From the IMG/VR virus record IMGVR_UViG_3300030329_002170, positions 1-44,540 of that record: DNA of 44,540 bases. One strand, written 5' to 3'. The stretch's first letter is position 1, and every line of letters begins with the position of its first letter. The notes under the pieces were generated by a model. It was given only the letters and a program-made list of their open reading frames with translations. It ran no database searches and was not told where the DNA came from. Positions 24,986 to 31,365 of this stretch are shown piece after piece. The stretch is from a virus. A program made the position numbers and the translations under genes.

Positions 24986-25153
24986 ATGATAAATCTTGAG
25001 AATCAAGAACAGAATAAAACAAAAAAGAATGTAATCATAGCAAATATGGATAAAAATCTTTGGAACAAATTCAAAGGTACGTGTTATTCTAGAGGAATGT
25101 CTATGAATAAAACGATAGCAGAACTTATCGAATCATTTGTTTCTGAAAAATAG
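24986..25153 (+). CDS. Ribbon-helix-helix DNA-binding protein
   Basis: A 55-residue protein with an Arc/CopG-like layout: a short strand (KNVIIANM, 15-22), helix 1 (DKNLWNKFKGTC) and helix 2 after a turn (SMNKTIAELIESF). Such dimers insert the strand in the DNA major groove. GGAGAGCG precedes the ATG. As the first gene of the recombination-replication block, directly downstream of a palindromic stem-loop, it is a good candidate regulator of that block; this link is inference. Confidence 0.65.
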   Translation: MINLENQEQNKTKKNVIIANMDKNLWNKFKGTCYSRGMSMNKTIAELIESFVSEK

Positions 25154-25161
25154 GAGAAGCT

Positions 25162-25983
25162 TTGAAAGATAAATGTCCTGTTGATATAGAGTCAATCTAT
25201 AACGACCATATTGTAAGAAAAAACGAAGAAAACTACAAAGAGAGATATGTTGGTAAGGAGCAGTATTATCATGCTTCTGGGACAGGTACTTGTTCTAGAA
25301 AATTATATTACGAATCTATTGAACTTGCTCCTACTACAAATCCAGCCAATGAAAAGTCATCTAGAATTATGCGTTTAGGTACAATTGTTCATGATGATTT
25401 ACAGCAAGCACTTTCCGATACTACTATATATAGTACTACTACAAATAGTAATACTACATATGAAGAATCTATATATAGTAAAGAAAAAGATATATATAAT
25501 ATCCAAAAAGAAAATTTTAAATATCACATTGAAGGTGAAGTTATTATTGAGCCTTTGAACGTAAGAGGTTTTTATGATTTAGTTGCTGTTAGCGAGGATG
25601 ATGGTAGTGTTCATTTAATTGACTTTAAAACTATGGCTAGCTATTCTTGGTCAAGAAAGTTTGGGTGGAAAAATCCAAACCCTAATGCTTCTCTTCATCA
25701 AGAGATGCAGTTAGGAACTTATGGTTTAGCTATAAAAGAAAAATTTGGTAGACTTGATAGTATGTGGTTGTACTATTACAATAAAGACAATTCACAGATG
25801 AGGTCTTACCAAGTTCCAATGGTTATGCTTGATAGAGCAAAAGCTTTTTGGACTAACGTAAACGAAGAACATAAGAAAGGTCTTCCAATGTTTAGAGAAA
25901 AATTCAGTCCTGTAGAGGATTGGAATTGCAATTATTGTAGATTTCTAGACCATTGTAAACCGCCTTTCTTTAAGAAAAAGTAA
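25162..25983 (+). CDS. Cas4/RecB-like PD-(D/E)XK exonuclease with iron-sulfur cysteines
   Basis: A 273-residue nuclease. The TTG start at 25162 is preceded by AGGAGAAGC. Catalytic residues are visible as GFYD (D139) and LIDFKT (D154, K156). Cys44 together with C256, C259 and C265 reproduces the Cas4/AddB-type four-cysteine cluster that holds a 4Fe-4S centre. A QMQLGTYG helix matches the QxxxY motif of RecB-family nucleases. It is followed by an annealing protein, the usual two-component phage recombination pair, where the exonuclease makes single-stranded ends. Confidence 0.85.
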   Translation: MKDKCPVDIESIYNDHIVRKNEENYKERYVGKEQYYHASGTGTCSRKLYYESIELAPTTNPANEKSSRIMRLGTIVHDDLQQALSDTTIYSTTTNSNTTYEESIYSKEKDIYNIQKENFKYHIEGEVIIEPLNVRGFYDLVAVSEDDGSVHLIDFKTMASYSWSRKFGWKNPNPNASLHQEMQLGTYGLAIKEKFGRLDSMWLYYYNKDNSQMRSYQVPMVMLDRAKAFWTNVNEEHKKGLPMFREKFSPVEDWNCNYCRFLDHCKPPFFKKK

Positions 25984-25994
25984 AGGAGATAAAC

Positions 25995-26549
25995 GTGAGT
26001 GTATTTCAAAAACTAAAAGACGTTGACATCTCTAAATTAGCAGAGCAAAAAGGTAAGTTTGATTACTTGTCTTGGGCGCATGCAGTAAGAGAGATGTTGA
26101 AAGTATTTCCAGAGGCAACTTGGGAAGTACATGAATATGATGGTATGCCTTATATGCAAACAACTACAGGCTACTACGTAAAAGTAAGTGTAACAATTGA
26201 TGGTATTTCTAGAACTCAGATACATCCTGTTCTTGATAATAAAAATCAAACTATTGATACACCTAACGCTTTTCAAATAAACACATCAATTCAAAGATGT
26301 TTAGCAAAAGCAATAGCATTACATGGACTTGGTCTTGTTTTATTTGCTGGTGAAGATTTACCAAATAATATTACAGACAAGCAAGAAAAAGAAATAACTA
26401 AGTTTGCTAATCAAGTAAAAGATGATAAGGCTAGAAATGCTATATTAAGCGCAATTAAAAACGGAAATGTTAACGAATCAAACTATGCAAAAAGTTTGGA
26501 ACATTGTAAAACAATCATAAAAAACGAAAAAGGAGATAAAAATGGCTAG
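25995..26549 (+). CDS. Single-strand annealing protein, DUF1071/Sak type
   Basis: A 184-residue protein. The opening KGKFDYLSWAHAVREMLKVF (about 16-35), the YYVKVSVTI strand and the segment NTSIQRCLAKAIALHGLGL (about 95-113) are the pattern of DUF1071 proteins, a Rad52-like annealing family. It would anneal the single strands made by the upstream nuclease. GTG start with AAAGGAG upstream; its 3' end overlaps the SSB-like gene by 8 bases. Confidence 0.82.
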   Translation: MSVFQKLKDVDISKLAEQKGKFDYLSWAHAVREMLKVFPEATWEVHEYDGMPYMQTTTGYYVKVSVTIDGISRTQIHPVLDNKNQTIDTPNAFQINTSIQRCLAKAIALHGLGLVLFAGEDLPNNITDKQEKEITKFANQVKDDKARNAILSAIKNGNVNESNYAKSLEHCKTIIKNEKGDKNG

Positions 26550-27168
26550 TGAAACAGCTAAAATGTTTGACGATATGTTAAACGATACAGAGAGTTTCTT
26601 TGTTCCAGGCGAAGAAACAGAAAAACCTAAACCTAAAAACGCACCAAATGTAAGAGGAGAGTTTTATGGTCACATGCAAAATGCTACAAGTAGAGAAGTT
26701 TCATGGACTAAGGATGGAAAAACTTTTAAAGCGTTGGTTTATAATTACGAGTTTGTTATAGATGCTAAAAATTCAGAACAGACTTATGAAAAAGATGGCC
26801 AAACATACAAGGGAGAAGAATATGTTGGTAGGACTTACAGGTCTAATGGTATTTTTAGATTTTTAGAACCTAAAAAAGGAGATGATTTTGAATCTAATTC
26901 TTCAGGTAACAAAAGATACTTTCAATTTTGTGAAACTATTGGTGTTGAGATACCTAGAAAAGTAGTTAAGATGGATGGTAAAGATGTAGAAGTTCAGGTT
27001 TTGCCGCCACTTAAAGGTACAGACATTGATGGTGCGCCAGCTATAGCGCTAATAGATGCTGGAAAACCATACAAAAACAAAGAGGGAGAGGAAAGAACTC
27101 CACATGTTGTTAAGTTTGTTAAAGAGTGGGAAGGAGGCGTTAAAAAAGATGCAGACATTCCATTCTAA
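26542..27168 (+). CDS. SSB-like single-stranded DNA-binding protein
   Basis: A 208-residue protein with an OB-fold-like beta-rich core (about 35-140: GEFYGHMQNATSREV, KALVYNYEFVI) and an acidic C-terminus ending KKDADIPF. That tip closely matches the D-x-I-P-F tip by which bacterial SSB recruits partner proteins. It has the site AAAAAGGAGATAAAA. It lies between the annealing protein and the helicase block, as expected for a replication/recombination SSB. The OB fold itself is inferred from pattern. Confidence 0.75.
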   Translation: MASETAKMFDDMLNDTESFFVPGEETEKPKPKNAPNVRGEFYGHMQNATSREVSWTKDGKTFKALVYNYEFVIDAKNSEQTYEKDGQTYKGEEYVGRTYRSNGIFRFLEPKKGDDFESNSSGNKRYFQFCETIGVEIPRKVVKMDGKDVEVQVLPPLKGTDIDGAPAIALIDAGKPYKNKEGEERTPHVVKFVKEWEGGVKKDADIPF

Positions 27169-27307
27169 GAAAAGACGATACAGAAAAGTAGGTTGGCCAA
27201 GAGAGTTTATTATCAATGCTTTATATAGCTTTGGTGTAAAAGGCAAAAGAATAAGTAGAATCGTTGGAGTTTCTCCAGCTACAGTCTACAGACACATAAA
27301 AAGATAA
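27149..27307 (+). CDS. Small basic helix-turn-helix protein
   Basis: A 52-residue protein. The internal ATG at 27149 is chosen because AAGGAGGCG precedes it by 9-10 bases, and translation therefore begins inside the last codons of the SSB-like gene. Residues 18-52 form a resolvase/homeodomain-type HTH (EFIINALYSFGVKGKRI, then VSPATVYRHIKR). The basic front (KKRRYRK) is likely DNA-contacting. A DNA-binding regulator or recombination accessory. Confidence 0.65.
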   Translation: MQTFHSKKRRYRKVGWPREFIINALYSFGVKGKRISRIVGVSPATVYRHIKR

Positions 27308-27313
27308 ATCTAT

Positions 27314-27399
27314 GGGAGACTTTGTATATCGCGAGAATACATGGGTGGTTTTCGGGCGGTTCTCTCTACCGCAATTCTTTTCCGCCTTTCAGGTCTCCC
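27314..27399 (+). ncRNA. Candidate compact structured RNA element
   Basis: GGGAGAC at 27314 pairs with GTCTCCC ending at 27399. Inside are TGTAT/ATACA (27323-27341, 9-base loop) and GCGGT/ACCGC (27356-27372, 7-base loop), the latter exclusive with GGCGG/CCGCC (27355-27386). The stretch is clearly richer in G and C than its surroundings. It lacks the TTCGA arm and a plausible anticodon, so it is not a normal tRNA. It could be a small RNA or a regulatory leader of the zinc-ribbon gene that starts at 27421. Confidence 0.4.
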
Positions 27400-27420
27400 T
27401 ATTTTTGAAAGGAGAGAAAA

Positions 27421-27588
27421 ATGGAATGCTGGCATTGTAAGTCTGAATTGATTTGGGGAGGAGACCATGATTATGAAGACTATGGAAAAGAAGGAGAAGG
27501 TATAGTTAGTAATTTTCAATGTCCAGATTGTAATTCTTATTATGAATGTTATTTACCTTTAGGAGGGCAGAATGAAAAAATGGATTAA
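27421..27588 (+). CDS. Small zinc-ribbon protein
   Basis: A 55-residue protein with knuckles CWHCKS (residues 3-8) and CPDCNS (about 34-39), a one-zinc ribbon of the type seen in many small phage proteins. AAAGGAGAG precedes the ATG. It overlaps the next gene by 17 bases. Confidence 0.7.
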   Translation: MECWHCKSELIWGGDHDYEDYGKEGEGIVSNFQCPDCNSYYECYLPLGGQNEKMD

Positions 27589-27673
27589 CGCTTTTGTTTA
27601 TGTAAGCATGTTTATGGTAGGGGTTTATTGTTGGGCAGGTATAATAGTATTTTTAGTTAAATCATTAAGATAG
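27572..27673 (+). CDS. Single-pass membrane miniprotein
   Basis: A 33-residue protein with one membrane segment (about 8-29, YVSMFMVGVYCWAGIIVFLV) between basic ends (MKKW and KSLR). GGAGGG precedes the ATG inside the zinc-ribbon gene. Function unknown. Confidence 0.5.
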   Translation: MKKWINAFVYVSMFMVGVYCWAGIIVFLVKSLR

Positions 27674-27681
27674 GAGGGATT

Positions 27682-27825
27682 ATGGGAACAAAAAATCGTA
27701 CATGGAAAAGAGTTCAGAAAATAAGAGCTGAACTTGAAAAAAGCCCTAATGGGTGGCCACTATGTAAGATGGTAGGCGCAGAGTATTTTGAAAATAGAGC
27801 GCCAAAGAATTGGAAAGATGCGTAG
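27682..27825 (+). CDS. Small basic hypothetical protein
   Basis: A 47-residue basic protein (MGTKNRTWKRVQKIRAELEK start) preceded by AGGAGGG. It overlaps the next gene by 8 bases. The family is unknown to me. Confidence 0.55.
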   Translation: MGTKNRTWKRVQKIRAELEKSPNGWPLCKMVGAEYFENRAPKNWKDA

Positions 27826-28144
27826 AAAAGATATGCAAATATTGATGGGTCAAATTTTAGACCAGATTTCTAAAACTAGAGATGCTGGGCAAAAAGAGTA
27901 TGCCAGAGACCTAGATAATGTGTTTGCTAATTTTGAAAGGGTTGCATCTTTTGTCGGTGTTAGTAGAGAAAAGGCATTACTTACTTATATGATAAAACAT
28001 GTAGATGGCTTATGCGCTTACGCTGATGGACATCAATCTCAAAGGGAGGATGTTCGAGGAAGGTTAACAGATATTATAGTGTATTGTATTTTGATGTGGG
28101 GTATGGTAGAAGATAATCAGATAAAGCATGAGTCAAAAGACTAG
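27818..28144 (+). CDS. Helical phage protein, DUF6378/MazG-like pattern
   Basis: A 108-residue all-helical protein. The ATG at 27818 is preferred over an in-frame ATG at 27788 because GGAAAG precedes it and it overlaps its neighbour in the way common here. The segment NFERVASFVGVSREKALLTY, followed by HVDGL and REDVRGRLTDIIVYCILMW, resembles helical phage proteins of the DUF6378/Nmad class. A nucleotide-related role is suggested by those families but not shown. Confidence 0.55.
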   Translation: MRRKDMQILMGQILDQISKTRDAGQKEYARDLDNVFANFERVASFVGVSREKALLTYMIKHVDGLCAYADGHQSQREDVRGRLTDIIVYCILMWGMVEDNQIKHESKD

Positions 28145-28607
28145 GAGATGCAATCATTGTGAAAAAATATTTAAAGAGACCGACTTTAGTTGGAAGATTA
28201 AGAGACTCAATAAGCGAGGAAATAAATGTAAATCATGCACAAACGAGTATTCTAGAAAACATTACAGAAAGAATATAGAAAGATACAAGAAGAGGGTTAA
28301 GGTAAATAATGAGAAATATAAAGAGCTTAGAAGGAATTTAATCTATGAGTTTAAGCTTAGTAATCCTTGTACTTCTTGTGGTGAAAGCAATCCTATCGTC
28401 CTGGAATTTCACCATCTTGACCCGAAAACGAAAAGAAATGATGTATCGAATATGGCAACACATGGATACTCAATTAAAAGTATTGAAGAAGAAATCGAAA
28501 AATGCGTCATATTATGCGCAAATTGTCACAGAAAAAAAACTGCCAAGCAACAGAATTGGCACTCACACAAACAAAGGAAAAGGAGTAAAACGTGGGAAGA
28601 GCAATAG
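28128..28607 (+). CDS. HNH endonuclease, zinc-binding
   Basis: A 159-residue nuclease with an N-terminal zinc knuckle pair (CNHCEK at about 8-13, CKSC at about 34-37) and a C-terminal HNH/treble-clef core. The core reads CTSCGESNP, then the catalytic LEFHHLDPKTK (about 92-102) and CANCHRKK. This domain order is usual for free-standing phage HNH nucleases, which may be homing enzymes or host-DNA nickers. It overlaps the preceding gene by 17 bases. Confidence 0.85.
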   Translation: MSQKTRRCNHCEKIFKETDFSWKIKRLNKRGNKCKSCTNEYSRKHYRKNIERYKKRVKVNNEKYKELRRNLIYEFKLSNPCTSCGESNPIVLEFHHLDPKTKRNDVSNMATHGYSIKSIEEEIEKCVILCANCHRKKTAKQQNWHSHKQRKRSKTWEEQ

Positions 28608-28795
28608 ATATGGAGAACGATATTACCAAGTTAAAACAAGAAGTAAAAAAAGTCAAAGACGTATTACAAGAAATATTAAATGAGGTAAAGAAAGATGAAA
28701 AGAAAAAAACCAACGTCAAAGGAAGTGCAAAGAGTAATAGAAAGTCTAATAATGCAAGTACTAAAGCTGGAGGAGACGGTTCTAGCTCTAAGTAG
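28592..28795 (+). CDS. Small coiled-coil protein, GRAIDME start
   Basis: A 67-residue protein with a GTG start, chosen because GGAAAAGGAG stands directly upstream. The opening MGRAIDMENDITKLKQEVKK followed by a coiled coil is a pattern that I associate with small marine phage proteins of unknown function. The Ser/Lys/Asn-rich tail is disordered. Its second half overlaps the next gene for 101 bases in another frame. Confidence 0.6.
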   Translation: MGRAIDMENDITKLKQEVKKVKDVLQEILNEVKKDEKKKTNVKGSAKSNRKSNNASTKAGGDGSSSK

Positions 28796-28916
28796 CGGTT
28801 TTGTAGAATATATAGAGTTTAAGAAAGATTCAAAAAAATTTGATAACTACTTAAAAAAGAAGGAGAAAGTTAATGTTAGAAAGAAAAGTTCTAGAAAAAG
28901 TTCTAACGGAAAATAG
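28695..28916 (+). CDS. Small basic coiled-coil protein
   Basis: A 73-residue protein with a basic front (MKRKKPTSKEVQRVIESL), a hydrophobic helix (VLKLEETVLALSSGFVEYI) and a basic tail (KKSSRKSSNGK). GAGG lies upstream. It overlaps the previous gene for 101 bases and the next for 44, so three reading frames are stacked here. Function unknown. Confidence 0.6.
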   Translation: MKRKKPTSKEVQRVIESLIMQVLKLEETVLALSSGFVEYIEFKKDSKKFDNYLKKKEKVNVRKKSSRKSSNGK

Positions 28917-29082
28917 TTGGGGTTTATATTTAAAAGGTAGACCTTTAGAGGAAATCAATACCAATGTAGGTGTTATCTATAAAATATGTGAAGTATCAGT
29001 AGAAAAGTTAGTAGATAGCTACAATAGTCATTTGAAACACTTACAAGCTGAACAACTAAAAAAAATGAAAAAGGAAGAATAA
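28873..29082 (+). CDS. Small hypothetical protein before helicase
   Basis: A 69-residue helical protein (MLERKVLEKVLTENSWGLYL start) with GAAGGAGAAAG before the ATG. Helices with a mid-chain NVGVIYKICEVSVEKLV segment suggest a small helical bundle. It lies 15 bases before the helicase and might be a helicase accessory, which is inference from position. Confidence 0.58.
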   Translation: MLERKVLEKVLTENSWGLYLKGRPLEEINTNVGVIYKICEVSVEKLVDSYNSHLKHLQAEQLKKMKKEE

Positions 29083-29097
29083 ACAAAAGGAGATAAA

Positions 29098-30444
29098 ATG
29101 CAAGAGATAGCTGATGTGACCACAGAAGATGTGGTTTTAGGGAGCGTTATCTTTTACCCAAAAGAATACAGTAGAGTAGCCCAGTATATACCAGATAGAA
29201 AAGTTTTTACACAAATTAAAGCAAAGAATTTGTGGGACAAGCTTACGCAGATGATTAAAGAAAATAAAAGTGTAGATGTACCACTATTGTGTGCTTCGCT
29301 TACTAATGAAGATAATCTTAATGGTATTACTACTGCATATATATTAGATATAACAAACGATGTGTGTGGTATGGGTATGATGGAATCCTACGCTCAGGTT
29401 ATTTACGAAAAATACCTACTCAGACAAACAATAGACGCTACAGAAAATATTAAAAGAGATGCTTTAAATAAAGGTGGAGATGTTTATACTTTAATTAATG
29501 AGGCTCACTCACTTATGGGAGAGCTTATTAGAGTAAGGCCAGGAGAAAAATTCACTATAGATAAAGCTATGACTGATACCCTTAATACTATGCAAGAGGG
29601 TAATAAGAAGATGATTAAAACAGGTTATAAAGAAATCGATAGTCTCGCAGGGGGGTTAACAAGAGGAGAGATAAGTATTGTTGGAGGAAGGCCAGGCCAT
29701 GGTAAAACAACTTTTCTAGTGAACTTGTTAGCCTCTCTTATAAAGGGTGGTTATAAAGTAGCTATGTTTAATAGAGAATTACCCAATAGCGAGGTTATTA
29801 AAAAATTAATTTGTATAGAAAATCCAAGACTAAATTATAGAGATGTAAGAAAAGGTATAATAGATAAGAGTAATATTGGTTTTATTGAAGAACTCAAAAA
29901 AGCTTCAAGAAAGATAGCAGATATATATGGGGAAGATAGGTTTATTATGTTTGACACTATTAGAGATTTGCCTAAAACTGCATCAGAAGTAAAAAAGTTT
30001 GAGCCAGATGTTATTATAGATGATTATATACAACTTGTAAGTCCAAGTGGTAAAGAGACTGAAAGAAGATTACAGCTTGAACGTATCTGTAATGAATACA
30101 AATGGCTTGCTAAAGAAACAAAGTGTGCAGTAGTACTTGCTTCACAGCTTAATAGGTCATTAGAATCAAGGAATAAAGAGGCTAAGAGGCCACAACTGTC
30201 TGACCTAGCTGAATCAGGCGCTATAGAACAGGTGGCAGAGAATGTATTTTTTGTTTACTATTCTTATAAGGTTGACCCTTCTATGCACTCTAAAAACGAA
30301 ATTAGATTAATTGCAAGTAAAGTTAGGTACGGAGAGTCTTCTGAAATAACTCTTAATTACAATGGAGATATTTGTACTATTTACGATAATTGGTCAATAC
30401 CACACGCAAAGGAGCTAGATGTCACAAAAGACTTACCATTCTAA
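29098..30444 (+). CDS. DnaB-like replicative helicase
   Basis: A 448-residue hexameric helicase that unwinds DNA ahead of the replisome. The N-terminal helical domain (about 5-110) is followed by a RecA fold with Walker A GGRPGHGKT (196-204), Walker B VIIDDY (305-310) and the SQLNR motif (about 345) with the ESGAIEQ segment. Length is normal for DnaB. The very end reads VTKDLPF, an SSB-like tip not expected in a DnaB. It has AAAAGGAGATAAA upstream and overlaps the resolvase gene by 26 bases. No primase or polymerase gene accompanies it. Confidence 0.9.
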   Translation: MQEIADVTTEDVVLGSVIFYPKEYSRVAQYIPDRKVFTQIKAKNLWDKLTQMIKENKSVDVPLLCASLTNEDNLNGITTAYILDITNDVCGMGMMESYAQVIYEKYLLRQTIDATENIKRDALNKGGDVYTLINEAHSLMGELIRVRPGEKFTIDKAMTDTLNTMQEGNKKMIKTGYKEIDSLAGGLTRGEISIVGGRPGHGKTTFLVNLLASLIKGGYKVAMFNRELPNSEVIKKLICIENPRLNYRDVRKGIIDKSNIGFIEELKKASRKIADIYGEDRFIMFDTIRDLPKTASEVKKFEPDVIIDDYIQLVSPSGKETERRLQLERICNEYKWLAKETKCAVVLASQLNRSLESRNKEAKRPQLSDLAESGAIEQVAENVFFVYYSYKVDPSMHSKNEIRLIASKVRYGESSEITLNYNGDICTIYDNWSIPHAKELDVTKDLPF

Positions 30445-30916
30445 AGCTTATATAGGAATAGACCCTGGAAAATCTGGAGGTATATGTTGTATTCAAGATA
30501 ATAGAATATGGGCTTCTAAATGCCCAGACTCTGTTCAGGGTATGGCAGACCTATTTAACAAAATTATAACAGATGTTCAAACTAAAGACATATCATTATG
30601 TATAGAAAAAGTATGGGCTATGCCACATGATGGTAAGAGTTCAATATTTACTTTTGGACAAAATTATGGCCAATGGGAGGGGGTTATTGCATCTTTTAAC
30701 ATAATCCCTATATATATAACCCCTTCCACTTGGATGAAGCATCATGAAGTAGAAAAGGGATTAAAGAAGCAAGAAAGAAAAAATATACTTAAACAAATGG
30801 CACAAGAATTTATTAATTCAAGTAGTTATATCTCATATCAATGGAAAGGAGTTGCTACTCTAGCTACTGCAGATGCGGTTATGATAGCAAAATACGCAAT
30901 TGATAACGCTGATTGA
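30419..30916 (+). CDS. RuvC-like Holliday junction resolvase
   Basis: A 165-residue RNase H-fold nuclease that cuts branched DNA before packaging or in recombination. The first acidic motif is YIGIDPGKSGG (D15), the second LCIEKVWAMP (E63) and the third ATADAVMIAKYA (D152), matching the RuvC catalytic set. The start overlaps the end of the helicase gene, and its first residues are encoded by the same bases as the helicase tip. Confidence 0.88.
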   Translation: MSQKTYHSKAYIGIDPGKSGGICCIQDNRIWASKCPDSVQGMADLFNKIITDVQTKDISLCIEKVWAMPHDGKSSIFTFGQNYGQWEGVIASFNIIPIYITPSTWMKHHEVEKGLKKQERKNILKQMAQEFINSSSYISYQWKGVATLATADAVMIAKYAIDNAD

Positions 30917-31358
30917 TATATATGATGTTTTTGGAGACCTTAATTTAATAACAAATGATGGAAGGAAAATACCGTTGGATTACGAAGAAATGAAAAAGTT
31001 TGACATTGACCTAGAATTTGGTAAAATGGGTGAGGACTTTGTCAGAGACCTACAAAATGGCAACAACATGATAGAGGTTAAAACAGAGAGAGATTTATGG
31101 AAAACTACAGGTAATATAGCTGTAGAAATAAGGTGTAGCGGCAAACCTAGCGGCATATCTACAACAGGTTCTAATATATGGATTCATTTATTATCTGATA
31201 ATGATAAGATTGTAGGTGGGTATATATTTAGTGTTGATTACTTAAAGCAAAAGATAATAGACCTCAAAAAAGAAGGTAAATTAAAGCTTGTAATGGGTGG
31301 AGACTTTAATGCAAGCCAAATGGCTTTGATACCAAGAACAGAATTATTTAAAACTTAA
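30900..31358 (+). CDS. PD-(D/E)XK family nuclease
   Basis: A 152-residue protein. A TTG start is proposed, overlapping the resolvase stop; no ribosome-binding site or upstream ATG in frame is evident. E45 in GKMGEDFV, MIEVKTE (E59-x-K61), then GNIAVEI and SGISTT followed by a Trp form a pattern common in small phage PD-(D/E)XK nucleases. It closes the plus-strand arm only 7 bases before the converging late arm. Probable role: DNA degradation or branch resolution. Confidence 0.75.
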   Translation: MITLIDIYDVFGDLNLITNDGRKIPLDYEEMKKFDIDLEFGKMGEDFVRDLQNGNNMIEVKTERDLWKTTGNIAVEIRCSGKPSGISTTGSNIWIHLLSDNDKIVGGYIFSVDYLKQKIIDLKKEGKLKLVMGGDFNASQMALIPRTELFKT

Positions 31359-31365
31359 ATTATTT

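Noticed and set aside
27314-27399. Possible tRNA with 7-bp acceptor stem and 5-bp/7-base anticodon-like hairpin
   Set aside because: No T-loop TTCGA sequence, no U before the would-be anticodon, loop is TCTCTCT, and no CCA-compatible discriminator context. Kept only as a candidate structured RNA.
28345-28683. 112-codon frame overlapping the HNH nuclease
   Set aside because: Shadow frame of the HNH gene, which has clear catalytic motifs; no own start signal.
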